DNA from: Oxalobacter paraformigenes
GTDB lineage: Bacteria > Pseudomonadota > Gammaproteobacteria > Burkholderiales > Burkholderiaceae_D
Length of the DNA: 64,000 bases
Assembly (NCBI RefSeq): GCF_000158475.2
Contig: NZ_KI392030.1
Location: 514,755-578,754 of the forward strand
Direction: 5' to 3'
Below, piece by piece: positions 52,917-63,133 of this stretch (within the stretch, counting starts at the first letter, position 1; each line of letters starts with the position of its first letter). Below the pieces are notes generated by a model, which worked only from the letters and a program-made list of their open reading frames with translations, was not told the origin of the DNA and did no database searches. The position numbers and the translations under genes are program-made.

Positions 52917-55091
52917 ATGACTGCAGGTTTGTGGTTTGCTGTTGCATGTGGAGTGCTTGCTGTTATATACGGTCTGGTAACACGAAGCTGGATTTTGTCG
53001 AAAGATGCCGGAAATGAACGCATGCAGGAAATTGCCCATGCGATTCAGCAAGGCGCTGCGGCCTATCTGGCACGACAGTACCGGACAATCGGTATTGTCG
53101 GGTTTATTTTGTTTATCATCATCGCCTTCATGCCGGGGCTGGGTTATGCGACTGCTATCGGTTTCCTGGTTGGTGCCGTCCTTTCCGGCGCCTGCGGTTT
53201 TATCGGGATGAACGTGTCGGTCAGGGCCAATGTCCGTACGGCACAGGCCGCAGTAAATGGCATGCAGAGTGCATTGAATGTCGCTTTCAGAGGCGGCGCC
53301 ATTACCGGCATGCTGGTCGCCGGGCTGGGACTCCTGGGTGTTTCGGTCTTTTATATTGTCCTGACTTATTTGCCTTCGGCCAATGAACTTTCCCAGCACG
53401 ACTTGATAAAACCTTTGGTCGGGCTTGCTTTCGGCGCTTCCCTTATTTCCATTTTTGCCCGTCTTGGCGGCGGGATTTTTACGAAAGGCGCGGATGTTGG
53501 CGCCGATCTGGTCGGCAAGGTGGAAGCCGGTATTCCGGAAGATGATCCACGCAATCCTGCGGTTATTGCGGATAATGTCGGCGACAATGTCGGGGATTGT
53601 GCCGGTATGGCAGCCGATCTGTTCGAAACGTATGTTGTGACCCTGATTGCCACCATGCTGCTGGGGGCCTTGCTCGTGACTCAGGCCATGACAGAAGCCA
53701 TTGTTTACCCACTGTTACTCGGTGGGGTTTCCATTATCGGTTCCATTATCGGCTGCCAGATGGTCAAGGCGGACCCGAACAAGAAAGTGATGTCGGCGTT
53801 GTATAAAGGGCTATGGTGGTCGGCCATTCTTTCGCTGATCGGTTTCATCGGCGTAACCTGGTGGATTATGCCTGAAAGCATGCGTTACCAGATGATAGGC
53901 GCTTCGGTCGTCGGTATCGTTCTGACGGGATTGATGGTTTATATCACCGAGTACTATACAGGCACCGATTTCAAACCGGTCAAACATATCGCCGAAGCAT
54001 CGACAACGGGACACGGTACCAATATCATTGCGGGTCTGGGCATTTCGATGAAATCGACGGCTTATCCGGTGCTGGCTGTTTGCGCCGCCATTTACATCAC
54101 TTACCAGTTCTGCGGGGGGTTGTATGGAGTGGCTATCGCAGCGACTTCCATGCTTTCAATGGCCGGTATCGTTGTCGCTCTGGATGCGTATGGCCCCATT
54201 ACAGATAATGCAGGCGGTATCGCTGAAATGGCGGGAATGCCCGATTCTGTTCGCGCTGTGACCGATCCGCTTGATGCTGTCGGCAATACGACGAAAGCGG
54301 TGACGAAGGGGTATGCCATTGGTTCAGCCGGTCTGGCGGCGCTCGTGCTGTTTGCGGATTACACCCACGCTCTCGATTCGATCGGACTGACGACAGCGTT
54401 TGATTTGTCGAATCCCCGCGTCATCATCGGTCTGATTATCGGGGGGCTTATTCCTTATCTGTTTAGCGCCATGGCCATGGAAGCAGTCGGTCGGGCTGCC
54501 GGCGCTGTTGTTTTGGAGGTTCGCCGCCAGTTCCGGGAAATTGTCGGCATCATGGACGGTACGGCAAAGCCCCAGTACGACAAGGCTGTCGATATGCTGA
54601 CGTCCGCAGCGATCAAGGAAATGATTCTGCCCTCTTTGCTGCCTGTCATTGTGCCCATTCTTGTCGGTCTGTTGCTTGGCCCTGCAGCCTTGGGAGGTGT
54701 TCTGATGGGGACGATTGTGACCGGGTTGTTCGTTGCGGTTTCCATGACGACCGGTGGCGGGGCATGGGACAATGCCAAGAAATACATCGAAGACGGCCAC
54801 TTCGGCGGGAAAGGATCGGACGCGCACAAGGCTGCGGTGACGGGCGATACAGTCGGGGATCCTTACAAGGATACGGCCGGTCCTGCGGTCAATCCATTGA
54901 TCAAGATTATCAATATCGTGGCATTACTGGTTGTTCCCCTGTTGCCGATAACGGCCGGGTATGTCGCTCCTGTGGAAAAACCGGTTCCAGTCGTGGCGCC
55001 GGCCGCTTCGGACGCAATCAAGCCTCCCACTGTAATTGTGATCGAGAACGATTGCAATGCCGTTAAAAACGGGACAGAAAAAGCGAAATAA
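52917..55091 (+). CDS. hppA: K+-independent H+-translocating pyrophosphatase
   Basis: This 724-residue membrane enzyme has about 16 helices and couples hydrolysis of pyrophosphate to proton pumping. The catalytic loop reads [20 protein letters not shown] and [19 protein letters not shown]. Lys460 and Thr463 in [10 protein letters not shown] are the residues that mark the potassium-independent, proton-pumping class. The C-terminal EDDP-like partner loop [19 protein letters not shown] is intact. AAAGGAG precedes the ATG. It lies beside adk and before a strong terminator, consistent with energy saving from pyrophosphate. Confidence 0.95.
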   Translation: MTAGLWFAVACGVLAVIYGLVTRSWILSKDAGNERMQEIAHAIQQGAAAYLARQYRTIGIVGFILFIIIAFMPGLGYATAIGFLVGAVLSGACGFIGMNVSVRANVRTAQAAVNGMQSALNVAFRGGAITGMLVAGLGLLGVSVFYIVLTYLPSANELSQHDLIKPLVGLAFGASLISIFARLGGGIFTKGADVGADLVGKVEAGIPEDDPRNPAVIADNVGDNVGDCAGMAADLFETYVVTLIATMLLGALLVTQAMTEAIVYPLLLGGVSIIGSIIGCQMVKADPNKKVMSALYKGLWWSAILSLIGFIGVTWWIMPESMRYQMIGASVVGIVLTGLMVYITEYYTGTDFKPVKHIAEASTTGHGTNIIAGLGISMKSTAYPVLAVCAAIYITYQFCGGLYGVAIAATSMLSMAGIVVALDAYGPITDNAGGIAEMAGMPDSVRAVTDPLDAVGNTTKAVTKGYAIGSAGLAALVLFADYTHALDSIGLTTAFDLSNPRVIIGLIIGGLIPYLFSAMAMEAVGRAAGAVVLEVRRQFREIVGIMDGTAKPQYDKAVDMLTSAAIKEMILPSLLPVIVPILVGLLLGPAALGGVLMGTIVTGLFVAVSMTTGGGAWDNAKKYIEDGHFGGKGSDAHKAAVTGDTVGDPYKDTAGPAVNPLIKIINIVALLVVPLLPITAGYVAPVEKPVPVVAPAASDAIKPPTVIVIENDCNAVKNGTEKAK

Positions 55092-55107
55092 GTGGTTCAT
55101 TTTTTGA

Positions 55108-55133
55108 AAAAAGGCAGCGAAAGCTGCCTTTTT
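55108..55133 (+). terminator. Intrinsic terminator after hppA
   Basis: AAAAAGGCAGC (55108-55118) pairs perfectly with GCTGCCTTTTT (55123-55133) across a GAAA tetraloop. The remaining bases to 55375 show only a poor promoter candidate (TTGAAT at 55185, TTATCC at 55209, 18 apart). Confidence 0.92.
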
Positions 55134-55375
55134 GTTGTGCTTATAGCTTATCTGGCCTGCTGGTGACGGTTTTCGGATTTTATTTTGAATAGTTGTTTTT
55201 GGGAAATGTTATCCTGTGAAAGGAAATCGCGAAAACCGGTGGCATAAGGAATTTGGCCCACTCCTTTAATCCATTACCGGATTTCCCTGTCGGAATTTTC
55301 TGATGATTTGTTGGTGGCATGTCGCATCGGATTGAGTGTTGATGAACAGCTTTGTCGCTGTATTACGGGGGGAGT

Positions 55376-56986
55376 ATGTATTACTGCAAACTTGCCATTA
55401 GGATTTTCAGTCGCGATGATAGCTGGTTGCAGCAACTGCAGCAAATCGAACCGCCGGAAAATTTTGAATACGATCCGGCTGTGTTTGCCGAATTCGATGC
55501 GGGAGAAGCCCGAAAAGGCGATCTGATTGTTCTCGATACAAAGCTGCCGTATGATCTCTGCCGTATCAGGACATACTGCAAAAAGAGTGCCGTTTTAATA
55601 TTTTGTGGCGAAATTCCGGAAACCGCAGGGTTGTCAACTGATGAACTTAATGCCTGTAGCGATGTCTGGAGCAAGCCTTTATCGCCGAATCTGGTGGAAT
55701 TCCGCTTGAAACAGGTTCTTTCGCAGATCAAGCTGCGGAAAGAGCATTTTTTGACACAATGTTATCTGAATACGACGATTGACAGTATTCCCGATCTGGT
55801 TTGGTACAAGGATACCCGGGGAGCTCATCTCAAGGTAAACAACGCTTTTTGCAATGCGGTAGGCAAAACGAAAAAAGATATTCAGGGGCGCGGACATTAT
55901 TATATCTGGGATATAGAACCGGAAGATTACGCTGTCGGCGAATACATCTGTCTGGAATCGGAAGAAGTTGTTTTGCAATCGCGGGAAACCTGCGTTTTCG
56001 ATGAAAAAGTCAAAAGCAGGTTAGGTATGCGTCAGTTCAAAACGTACAAGTCGCCCCTGTTCGATGAGGATGGCGAACTGATGGGAACAGTCGGTATTGC
56101 GCATGACGTGACCGATCTGGGCAATATGATGGTCGAACTGAAGATTATTCTCCGCAGTATGCCGTTTGCCATTATGGTATATGACCACAAGGGAGTCGTA
56201 ACCGATATCAACAGGAGATTCGAGGAATATTTTCAGATAGAACCAGAGGAGATTATCGGAAAGGACTTCAACGAGTGGAGAAAGGCCATTATTAAAAATC
56301 CGAAAACGAACGACTCCGGAAAACTGGAGATCAGACTGGCCAATAGCGGGATCGAGCGGATTGTCGAAATCAGCGAAGAGCCTATTGTCGATGTTTTCGA
56401 CAGTTTTATCGGAAAACTGTTCGTTTGCCGGGACGTAACCAAGGAACGGTCTTTTGAACAGCGTATTCTGCTGAGCGCCAATACGGATGCGCTGACGGGG
56501 CTGTATAACCGGCGTTTTTTCTATGAAAAAATTGAGGAAAACCGCTGGAAACCCCAAATCAGTTTGCTATATGTCGATATGGACAATTTCAAGCTGATCA
56601 ATGACAGGTTCGGTCATCAGGTTGGCGACGATGCATTGAAAATTGTAAGTGATAATCTGAAAACCTGTTGTCCGGAAGACATGATTTGCCGTATCGGCGG
56701 AGATGAATTTCTGATTGCCGTTCTTGGTAAATGTAGTGAAACAGGACTGGAAGAAAAAGCGGCATGGATTCTGCGACGTTTGCAAAAGGTTTTCGATGGA
56801 ACAGATGCCATGGGCGAGTTATCCGCCAGTATCGGTATTGCCTATACTTTAGACCAAAGTTTGCCGATAGATCAGTTGATCAAGCAAAGCGATATCGCGC
56901 TTCTTTCGGCAAAGCGTAGCGGAAAAGCCCGGTATTGTCTTTATTCCGATATGTTAAAGGATGTGATCGACAGGCGTGGACGGTAG
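55376..56986 (+). CDS. Diguanylate cyclase with receiver-like, two PAS and GGDEF domains
   Basis: This 536-residue protein probably makes cyclic di-GMP. Residues 1-120 look like a degenerate response-regulator receiver (KGDLIVLDTKLPYD, then WSKPLSPNLVEFRLKQ). A PAS domain (about 135-255, SIPDLVWYKDTRGAHLKVNN) and a second (about 260-370, MPFAIMVYDHKGVVTDINRR) follow. The GGDEF domain has LTGLYNRRFF, DMDNFKLINDRFGHQVGDD and the intact GGDEF at 441-445. The inhibitory RxxD site reads CPED, so product inhibition is probably lost. No EAL domain or membrane helix. I use ATG 55376 after GGGGGGAG. Confidence 0.88.
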   Translation: MYYCKLAIRIFSRDDSWLQQLQQIEPPENFEYDPAVFAEFDAGEARKGDLIVLDTKLPYDLCRIRTYCKKSAVLIFCGEIPETAGLSTDELNACSDVWSKPLSPNLVEFRLKQVLSQIKLRKEHFLTQCYLNTTIDSIPDLVWYKDTRGAHLKVNNAFCNAVGKTKKDIQGRGHYYIWDIEPEDYAVGEYICLESEEVVLQSRETCVFDEKVKSRLGMRQFKTYKSPLFDEDGELMGTVGIAHDVTDLGNMMVELKIILRSMPFAIMVYDHKGVVTDINRRFEEYFQIEPEEIIGKDFNEWRKAIIKNPKTNDSGKLEIRLANSGIERIVEISEEPIVDVFDSFIGKLFVCRDVTKERSFEQRILLSANTDALTGLYNRRFFYEKIEENRWKPQISLLYVDMDNFKLINDRFGHQVGDDALKIVSDNLKTCCPEDMICRIGGDEFLIAVLGKCSETGLEEKAAWILRRLQKVFDGTDAMGELSASIGIAYTLDQSLPIDQLIKQSDIALLSAKRSGKARYCLYSDMLKDVIDRRGR

Positions 56987-57046
56987 AGTTTCGGTTTTGG
57001 ATGCGTTACCCTGTGAAGAAATGCCATGGTTTTGCCACACGCCGGT

Positions 57047-57547
57047 TCAGAGAATAAGCGGAGAATCGGGCAAGGTGTTGGTTCTTTTGTTTTTACACGG
57101 AAAGTGCGTCTGCAATATTCCGTTTATCTCTTTTAACGCGGTGGCGATGCCGTCGTGAAAATGCTTTTCCCGGAATTGTTGCGTCATGCTTGTGCAGATG
57201 GTTTGCCATTTCACAGGAGGTACTTTTTCATTGATTCCTCTGTCCGTGACAATTTCCACTTTACGGTCGGCAAGATTGATATAAATGAGCATGCCCGTGT
57301 TTTCTTCAGTATTCCAGATTTTGTAGAGGCCGAATAATTCAAGAGCCCGGGTTCGGGACAGTTTCTTTTTAATGATTTCGGAAAAAGACAGTGCGGTTTC
57401 GATGATGACCCTGATTTCGGCACGGTGCATTTTTTCTCCCGTAGCGATGATGTTTTCGATTTCTGTGAGCGTTGCCGATGAAAAGGCGCGCCGCGCAACG
57501 AAAGAAGGGGTTGCCAGGTGATGGAACAATCTTTGAAACGTGTTCAT
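57047..57547 (-). CDS. TPM domain protein without signal peptide
   Basis: This 166-residue protein has a TPM fold: TLTEIENIIATGEKMHRAEI, then TRALELFGLYKIWNTEENTG, MLIYINLADRKVEIVTDRGI and MTQQFREKHFHDGIATALKE. It lacks a signal peptide and membrane helix, unlike its upstream partner. Its ATG immediately follows the TAA of that partner, so both are translated together. Function is unknown; TPM proteins have been linked to phosphatase activity and photosystem or membrane-complex repair in other organisms. Confidence 0.82.
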   Translation of the reverse strand: MNTFQRLFHHLATPSFVARRAFSSATLTEIENIIATGEKMHRAEIRVIIETALSFSEIIKKKLSRTRALELFGLYKIWNTEENTGMLIYINLADRKVEIVTDRGINEKVPPVKWQTICTSMTQQFREKHFHDGIATALKEINGILQTHFPCKNKRTNTLPDSPLIL

Positions 57548-58345
57548 TTACCAGTCTCCTGAAGCGCCGCCGCCATCGAATCCGCCGCCTCCTCCGGAAA
57601 AGCCGCCTCCGGAAAACCCTCCGGATCCGAAGTCGTCATGGTCGCGGAAACGGTCGTGCAAACCGCCTCCCAGGATGATGCCCGATGCTCCCCAGTGCCC
57701 GTGTTTCCCGAAGCGGCGTGCGGAACGGGAGCGGATAAGGACAATAACGAAGAAAAGAATGAGAATCAGAAAAGGCGACCATGAGGCCGCTTTTTCTTCC
57801 TGTTTTTCCTGTGTGTTTTCCGGAAAAGTTTCCTTGTCCAGCGTCGACGTAATGGCTGTTATGCCGGCAGTCAGGCCCTTGTAGAAATTGTTCTGCCTGA
57901 AATACGGGGCAATGACGTCTTGCAGAATTTGTTTGGAGCGCATATCCGTCAAAACGCCCTGAACACCTCTTCCGGCTTCGATACGGAGACGTCTTAAGCC
58001 GGGCGGATTGTTCTTCGCGACGATAAGCAGTACACCGTCATCGACTCCCTGACGTCCCAGTTTCCATTCATCGGCAACCCGGATACTGTACTGTTCGATC
58101 GTTTCCGGAGCGGTATTGTCTGTCAACAGTACGGCGATCTGATTGCCGGTCCTGTTTTCATAATCCGCCAGATAGTTTTCCAGCGACTGGCGCTGGGAGG
58201 GAGAAAGCAGATTGATTTCATCTGAGACATGGGCGTTCAGTTCGGGAACCGGTTTGATGTTCTGGGCATGTCCCTCCATTAACAGGAACAGAAACAGGCA
58301 TGCCACAAGGAAATGACGCCACTCAAAACGGGTTGAAGTGCCCAT
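57548..58345 (-). CDS. TPM domain membrane protein, YgcG-like
   Basis: This 265-residue protein has a signal peptide with likely cleavage after GHA (residue 27). A periplasmic TPM domain follows (about 32-160, NLLSPSQRQSLENYLADYEN and LGRQGVDDGVLLIVAKNN). A membrane helix (about 190-210, FLILILFFVIVLIRS) precedes a glycine-rich tail with repeated SGGGFSGG. This architecture matches the YgcG family, which often sits with lemA. Start follows lemA by nine bases; its stop abuts the next TPM gene. Confidence 0.88.
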   Translation of the reverse strand: MGTSTRFEWRHFLVACLFLFLLMEGHAQNIKPVPELNAHVSDEINLLSPSQRQSLENYLADYENRTGNQIAVLLTDNTAPETIEQYSIRVADEWKLGRQGVDDGVLLIVAKNNPPGLRRLRIEAGRGVQGVLTDMRSKQILQDVIAPYFRQNNFYKGLTAGITAITSTLDKETFPENTQEKQEEKAASWSPFLILILFFVIVLIRSRSARRFGKHGHWGASGIILGGGLHDRFRDHDDFGSGGFSGGGFSGGGGGFDGGGASGDW

Positions 58346-58354
58346 GTCGTTCTC

Positions 58355-58948
58355 TTATTTTCCGAAATTGACCGCTGGCGCTGTCGAAACGGCTTTTTCG
58401 TTGTCTACAGTAAAGGACGGTTTAACGGTGTAACCGAACATTTTAGCAGTCAGATTCGAAGGAAAACGACGAACCAGCACATTGTAATCGGCGACAGCCT
58501 GGATATATCGCTGGCGCGCGACGGCTATCCGGTTTTCCGTGCCTTCCAGCTGGGCTTGCAGATCCCTGAAACTGGTATCCGCTTTCAGATTGGGATAATT
58601 TTCCGAAATGGCCATCAGTCTGGACAAGGCTGAACTCAGTTCGCCTTGCAATTGCTGGAATTTCCTGAAAGCTTCCGGGTTGTTCAATACTTCAGGCGTG
58701 ATCTGGAAACTGGTTGCCGCTGCACGGGCCCGCGTAACGGACAGCAGCGTGTCATTTTCATGTTGTGTATAACCTTTGACGGTATTGACCAGGTTTGGAA
58801 TAAGATCGGCGCGTCGCTGATACTGGTTGAGCACTTCGGCCCAGGCCGCATTGACCGCTTCGTCTTTGGACTGGAACTGATTATAGCTACATGCACTGAG
58901 CGAAAGTATGGCTACAATCATCAGGAAAGTTTTTGCAATGTTTTTCAT
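58355..58948 (-). CDS. lemA: LemA family lipoprotein
   Basis: LemA (197 aa) has a lipobox LSAC with Cys20, then a helical-bundle domain. Diagnostic segments are WAEVLNQYQRRADLIPNLVN, TVKGYTQHE, FQQLQGELSSALSRLMAISE and YPNLKADTSFRDLQAQLEGT, then NRIAVARQRYIQAVADYN. Its role is not well defined; it belongs to a three-gene unit with two TPM genes. It would be lipidated by Lgt (44478). Confidence 0.93.
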   Translation of the reverse strand: MKNIAKTFLMIVAILSLSACSYNQFQSKDEAVNAAWAEVLNQYQRRADLIPNLVNTVKGYTQHENDTLLSVTRARAAATSFQITPEVLNNPEAFRKFQQLQGELSSALSRLMAISENYPNLKADTSFRDLQAQLEGTENRIAVARQRYIQAVADYNVLVRRFPSNLTAKMFGYTVKPSFTVDNEKAVSTAPAVNFGK

Positions 58949-59015
58949 GATGTGGTTTGGGAATAGCTGTTTTTATTGATATAGCATAGTTTATCCGATT
59001 GCTTTTTCGGCGAAA

Positions 59016-59909
59016 TCAAGTTTCTTTGTTCAATGAGGGCTTCAGCAGTACAGTGCTCATGGACATCAGAATGAGGATCATGGCAACGTAGTCCTGCCAT
59101 CTGGGTATTTCTCCCAGCAACCAGGCTCCGGAAAAGACGCCAACAACCGGAATCATCATAACGGACAGGCTGGATGCGACCGGCGGCAATTTGCGCGCCA
59201 TTTGGATCCAGATGATATTGGCGAATCCGAATACCAGAATGCCATTGTATGCAAATGCCGCCCATTCCAGCGGATCGGCGGGAACGTACCAGTTGGCCGA
59301 TTCGAAAATAAACGAATAAACCGTCAGCGCCAAAGCGCTAAGGGCGATAAGCCAGAATGTCATCGCAATGGAAGGCATGGGAATGACGGTTCTTTTCATT
59401 TCAACTGTTCCGTATCCCCAGCTTGCTGCACCGATCAGTACCAGTATGCTGCCGAGCGGTTTTCCCGAGAGGGCGGAAAACTCACCGGACAAGAGTAACA
59501 GTGCGCCTGTCGCTGCACAGATAATTCCCATGCATGCCACACGATTCAATTTTTCGTGATATATAAGATATCCTGCCAGTACGGCCCAGACGGGCATGGT
59601 GTAACCGAGAATGGCTGCACGGCCGGATGAAAGCATTCTGACGCCAAGTATGATCATCATGTTCCAGATCAGCACGTTAGGCACAGCAAGTCTTATCAGT
59701 GGCAAAAGTTGCCCGGAAGGAATAGACAGCGATTCGTGTTTCATCCGTGCGAAAAGGTACAGAACCGGAAGCGCTCCAATCATGCCCAGTGCCCGGAAAG
59801 TAACGGGAGGAAAACCGGTTACGCCGAATTTCATGATCGGCCAGTTCAGTCCCCAGCAGACAGTAAGAAATACGAGGAGAAACCATTCTTTTCTGGATAA
59901 GCGGGACAT
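59016..59909 (-). CDS. EamA/DMT-family transporter
   Basis: This 297-residue protein has ten predicted membrane helices in two EamA repeats. The first begins VFLTVCWGLNWPIMKFGV, the second GSILVLIGAASWGYGTVEMK. Such proteins export amino acids or other small metabolites; the substrate cannot be inferred. It is divergent from pyrF with 58 bases between the starts, and lies upstream of lemA on the same strand by 67 bases. Confidence 0.85.
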   Translation of the reverse strand: MSRLSRKEWFLLVFLTVCWGLNWPIMKFGVTGFPPVTFRALGMIGALPVLYLFARMKHESLSIPSGQLLPLIRLAVPNVLIWNMMIILGVRMLSSGRAAILGYTMPVWAVLAGYLIYHEKLNRVACMGIICAATGALLLLSGEFSALSGKPLGSILVLIGAASWGYGTVEMKRTVIPMPSIAMTFWLIALSALALTVYSFIFESANWYVPADPLEWAAFAYNGILVFGFANIIWIQMARKLPPVASSLSVMMIPVVGVFSGAWLLGEIPRWQDYVAMILILMSMSTVLLKPSLNKET

Positions 59910-59967
59910 AGCTGGGCGATAATATGAAAGGTTACATTATGGACATTTTATTGACGGAGATTTGACT

Positions 59968-60798
59968 GTGACATTTATTGAAAAATTATCGGGCGCCTGG
60001 GAAAAAAGCAATTCGCTTTTATGCGTCGGGCTCGATCCGGATATCCATCGTTTTCCAGCCTGTCTCCGTGGCAAGTCCGATGCAATTTACACCTTTTGCA
60101 AGAGTGTTGTCGATGCCACAGCGGATCTGGTCTGTGCCTTCAAACCGCAAATCGCTTATTTTCACGCCGCCCGTGCCGAAGATCAGCTGGAGGCGATTTG
60201 TTCCTACATCCGCGAGCAGTATCCCGCTATACCATTGATTCTGGATGCGAAACGGGGCGATATCGGTGCAACAGCGCAACAGTATGCGCGGGAAGCTTTC
60301 GAACGGTATAACGCCGACGCGGTAACCCTGAGTCCTTACATGGGCTTCGATTCTGTGCAGCCTTATCTCGAATACCGGGACCGTGGCGCCATTATTCTCG
60401 CCCGTACGTCCAATCCAGGCGGTTCCGATCTCCAGTTTCTGAAGGTCAACGAATCCGGAAAAACCATTCCCTTGTATCAGCATGTTGCCCATCTGGTAGC
60501 GGAAAAATGGAATACTCACGGTCAATGCGCCATGGTCGTCGGTGCAACCTTTCCACATGAGATAGCCGAGGTCAGGGCCATTATCGGACATATGCCGTTA
60601 CTGATCCCCGGAATCGGTGCGCAGGGAGGAAATGTCGAAGCGACCGTTACTGCCGGCAAGACAGCCGATGGACGCGGTATGATGATCAATTCTTCCCGTG
60701 CGATCCTTTATGCGGGAATCGATGAAAACGAGAATTTTCCAGCTATTTCCCGGCGTGCCGCTATCAAGACGCGCGATGAAATCAATCGTTATCGCTGA
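59968..60798 (+). CDS. pyrF: Orotidine 5'-phosphate decarboxylase (type 2)
   Basis: PyrF (276 aa) makes UMP, the last step of de novo pyrimidine synthesis. The active-site motif DAKRGD is at 93-98, and LLCVGLDPD and [12 protein letters not shown] are present. The length and pattern fit the long type 2 family. I use GTG 59968 with GGAG eight bases upstream; the TTG at 59962 is too close. Its last 17 bases overlap the end of convergent hrcA. Confidence 0.95.
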   Translation: MTFIEKLSGAWEKSNSLLCVGLDPDIHRFPACLRGKSDAIYTFCKSVVDATADLVCAFKPQIAYFHAARAEDQLEAICSYIREQYPAIPLILDAKRGDIGATAQQYAREAFERYNADAVTLSPYMGFDSVQPYLEYRDRGAIILARTSNPGGSDLQFLKVNESGKTIPLYQHVAHLVAEKWNTHGQCAMVVGATFPHEIAEVRAIIGHMPLLIPGIGAQGGNVEATVTAGKTADGRGMMINSSRAILYAGIDENENFPAISRRAAIKTRDEINRYR

Positions 60799-61825
60799 TG
60801 GAACGCGCATGGCTTAACGCGTTTGAAAGCAGGCGGGCAGTAATGTCGACAATAGGGATAATTTTCTGGTAAGCCATGCGGGTCGGTCCGATAACGCCCA
60901 GCGTACCGACAATTTTCCCATTGACTTGATAGGGAGCGGTGACAACGCTCATGTCGTCCATGGGAACGAGTTGGGAATCGCCGCCGATATAGATCTGTAT
61001 TCCGCTTGCTTTGCTTGAAATGTCCAGTAACTGCATCAATTCCGTTTTTTGCTCGAACATGGCGAATAATTTTCGCAGTGAATTGAGATCGTAAGTAAAG
61101 TCATGGACATTTAAGAGATTGTTCTCGCCGGCGATGACAACGTCTTCAGTACTGCCTGTGATGGTTTCGTCACCCGCTTCGATAGCGGTTTGCATCAGTT
61201 TGGTCAGATCGCTGTGTATTTCTCTCAATTCGTTTTGCAGGCGAAGGCGGATTTCATTAAAGCTCAACCCACTGTAGTGACGATTGATGTAATTGGCGGC
61301 TTCGTTTAACTGGGCCGGCGTATAATCCGCTTCAGTCAGTAACAGGCGATTCTGGACATCGCCATTCGGCGTGACGATAACCAGCAGAATACGCTTTTCG
61401 GACAAACGCAGAAACTCGATTTGAGAAAAGGCGGATTCATGTTGGGGAGCGAGCACGACGCCGGCGAACTGGGTTAGCGAAGACAGCATTTGCGCCGCAT
61501 TGGAGATAATTTTCTGAGGTTGTCCCACTTGCGTGCTTAACTGCAGACTGGATTCGATGGAATTTTCACTGACGGGCTGGACGGTCAGCAGGGTATCGAC
61601 GAAGACCCTGAATCCCCGCGGTGTCGGTATTCTCCCGGCAGAAGTATGGGGGCTGGCGACAAAGCCCATTTCCTCCAAATCGGCCATAATATTGCGGATC
61701 GTGGCAGGCGACAAGTCCAGCTTCGACAGTTTGGATAAAACACGCGAACCGACAGGTTGACCTTCGGCAATGTACCGTTCAACCAGGGTTTTCAAAAGAG
61801 TTTGGGCACGCGGTTCCAGTGGCAT
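60782..61825 (-). CDS. hrcA: Heat-inducible transcription repressor HrcA
   Basis: HrcA (347 aa) represses chaperone genes at CIRCE sites. The winged helix at the N-terminus reads [20 protein letters not shown] and [20 protein letters not shown], followed by [12 protein letters not shown]. The C-terminal domain ends [20 protein letters not shown]. No CIRCE element was found in this window, so targets such as groESL lie elsewhere. It is divergent from nadK. Confidence 0.96.
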   Translation of the reverse strand: MPLEPRAQTLLKTLVERYIAEGQPVGSRVLSKLSKLDLSPATIRNIMADLEEMGFVASPHTSAGRIPTPRGFRVFVDTLLTVQPVSENSIESSLQLSTQVGQPQKIISNAAQMLSSLTQFAGVVLAPQHESAFSQIEFLRLSEKRILLVIVTPNGDVQNRLLLTEADYTPAQLNEAANYINRHYSGLSFNEIRLRLQNELREIHSDLTKLMQTAIEAGDETITGSTEDVVIAGENNLLNVHDFTYDLNSLRKLFAMFEQKTELMQLLDISSKASGIQIYIGGDSQLVPMDDMSVVTAPYQVNGKIVGTLGVIGPTRMAYQKIIPIVDITARLLSNALSHARSISDND

Positions 61826-62169
61826 TTTTCAGATTGGCAATTCTTCGAATTAATCCGGATATTTTAAAGCAATATTGGTCTTGTCCGCCCTTTGAAAGGA
61901 ATATAACCGGATTTAAATTGAACTATATAGGATAGAACATATTTTCCATTCCGTTTTGTTTGTAAATAATGGCGCAGCATTTTCAATTCCGCTTTTATTA
62001 CAGTGTAAAATCAGGTGGGAAAGCCTCTACTTTCAGCCTTCCTGTATGCTGATACGGGATGAAAATGACAGTTTCATGGCCCGGACTGTTGGTTTGACAA
62101 TAATTTTGTGTTTCAGATCGGATTTTTTGGTGTAATCTGAAAACGTTAGCAGCTCATCCTCAGATAAAA
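61826..62169. other. hrcA-nadK intergenic region
   Basis: This 344-base AT-rich gap separates two divergent genes. A TTGACA stands at 62094-62099, but no good -10 lies 16-18 bases later; TGTAAT at 62131-62136 preceded by TGG could act as an extended -10. No coding frame with a ribosome-binding site, tRNA, strong terminator or CIRCE element was found. Confidence 0.4.
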
Positions 62170-63060
62170 ATGCAGACTAAAAAGAAAATTTTCGCACTCG
62201 TCTCCAGGGTGTATATCAGCAGTATTATCCAGTCGATGGAAAAGGTCGCCAGCTTTCTGGTTGAAGCTGGCCACACTGTAGTATATGAATCCGAAACAGC
62301 GTCCAATATCTCGCTTCCGGGTATTACCTCGATGAATCTGGAAGAGATCGGTGCGCAGGCTGAAGCCGCCATTGTCATTGGCGGTGACGGAACTATGTTG
62401 GGCATTGCACGGCAATTGGCGCCTTACAGTGTTCCACTGATCGGGATCAATCATGGCCATCTCGGCTTTATGGCGGATATTCCACTGAACCGGATGCTTC
62501 TGGTTCTGGACAAGATGCTGAAGGGCAAATATGTTTCCGAACAGCGTTTCCTCATTGAGGGGTCTATTATCCGATCCGGGGAAACGATTCATCATTCGAT
62601 CGCGTTCAACGATATCGTTATTTCGCGTGGCGGCGGATCGGGGATGATCGATTTGCGGGTGCATGTGGATGGCCACTTCATGTATCAGCAACGTTCCGAT
62701 GGGCTGATTATTTCAACACCTACGGGATCGACCGCTTATTCCCTGTCTGCGGGCGGTCCCATGCTGCATCCGAATCTGGGTGGGATCGTTCTTGTTTCGA
62801 TTGCGCCTCATACCTTGTCCAACAGACCGATTGTAATTCCCGATACCAGTGAAATTGTTGTTGAGGTGGTTGAAGCGAACCAGCCCAGTATCAATTTCGA
62901 TTCGCAATCTTTTGCAAGCCTGAGAATTTCAGACAGGATTTTTATCAAGCGTTCGGCCGATACGATCACTTTCCTTCATCCGATGGGATGGAGTTACTAC
63001 GATACGCTCCGTAACAAATTGCACTGGAACGAGATTTCACGGCGCGAAAAAGTCGATTGA
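62170..63060 (+). CDS. nadK: NAD kinase
   Basis: NadK (296 aa) phosphorylates NAD to NADP. The GGDGT motif is at 71-75. NHGHLGFMADIP, the NE/D-type region AFNDIVISRGGGSGMIDLRV and TPTGSTAYSLSAGGPMLHP are complete. ATG 62170 gives the family length. hrcA-nadK-recN is a common betaproteobacterial arrangement. Confidence 0.97.
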   Translation: MQTKKKIFALVSRVYISSIIQSMEKVASFLVEAGHTVVYESETASNISLPGITSMNLEEIGAQAEAAIVIGGDGTMLGIARQLAPYSVPLIGINHGHLGFMADIPLNRMLLVLDKMLKGKYVSEQRFLIEGSIIRSGETIHHSIAFNDIVISRGGGSGMIDLRVHVDGHFMYQQRSDGLIISTPTGSTAYSLSAGGPMLHPNLGGIVLVSIAPHTLSNRPIVIPDTSEIVVEVVEANQPSINFDSQSFASLRISDRIFIKRSADTITFLHPMGWSYYDTLRNKLHWNEISRREKVD

Positions 63061-63133
63061 GTTTTTTCGGGAAAGCGTTCTGATAATCGATGTATGCTTT
63101 TGAACCTGATCTGAATTTCTTCACGAGATTGCC

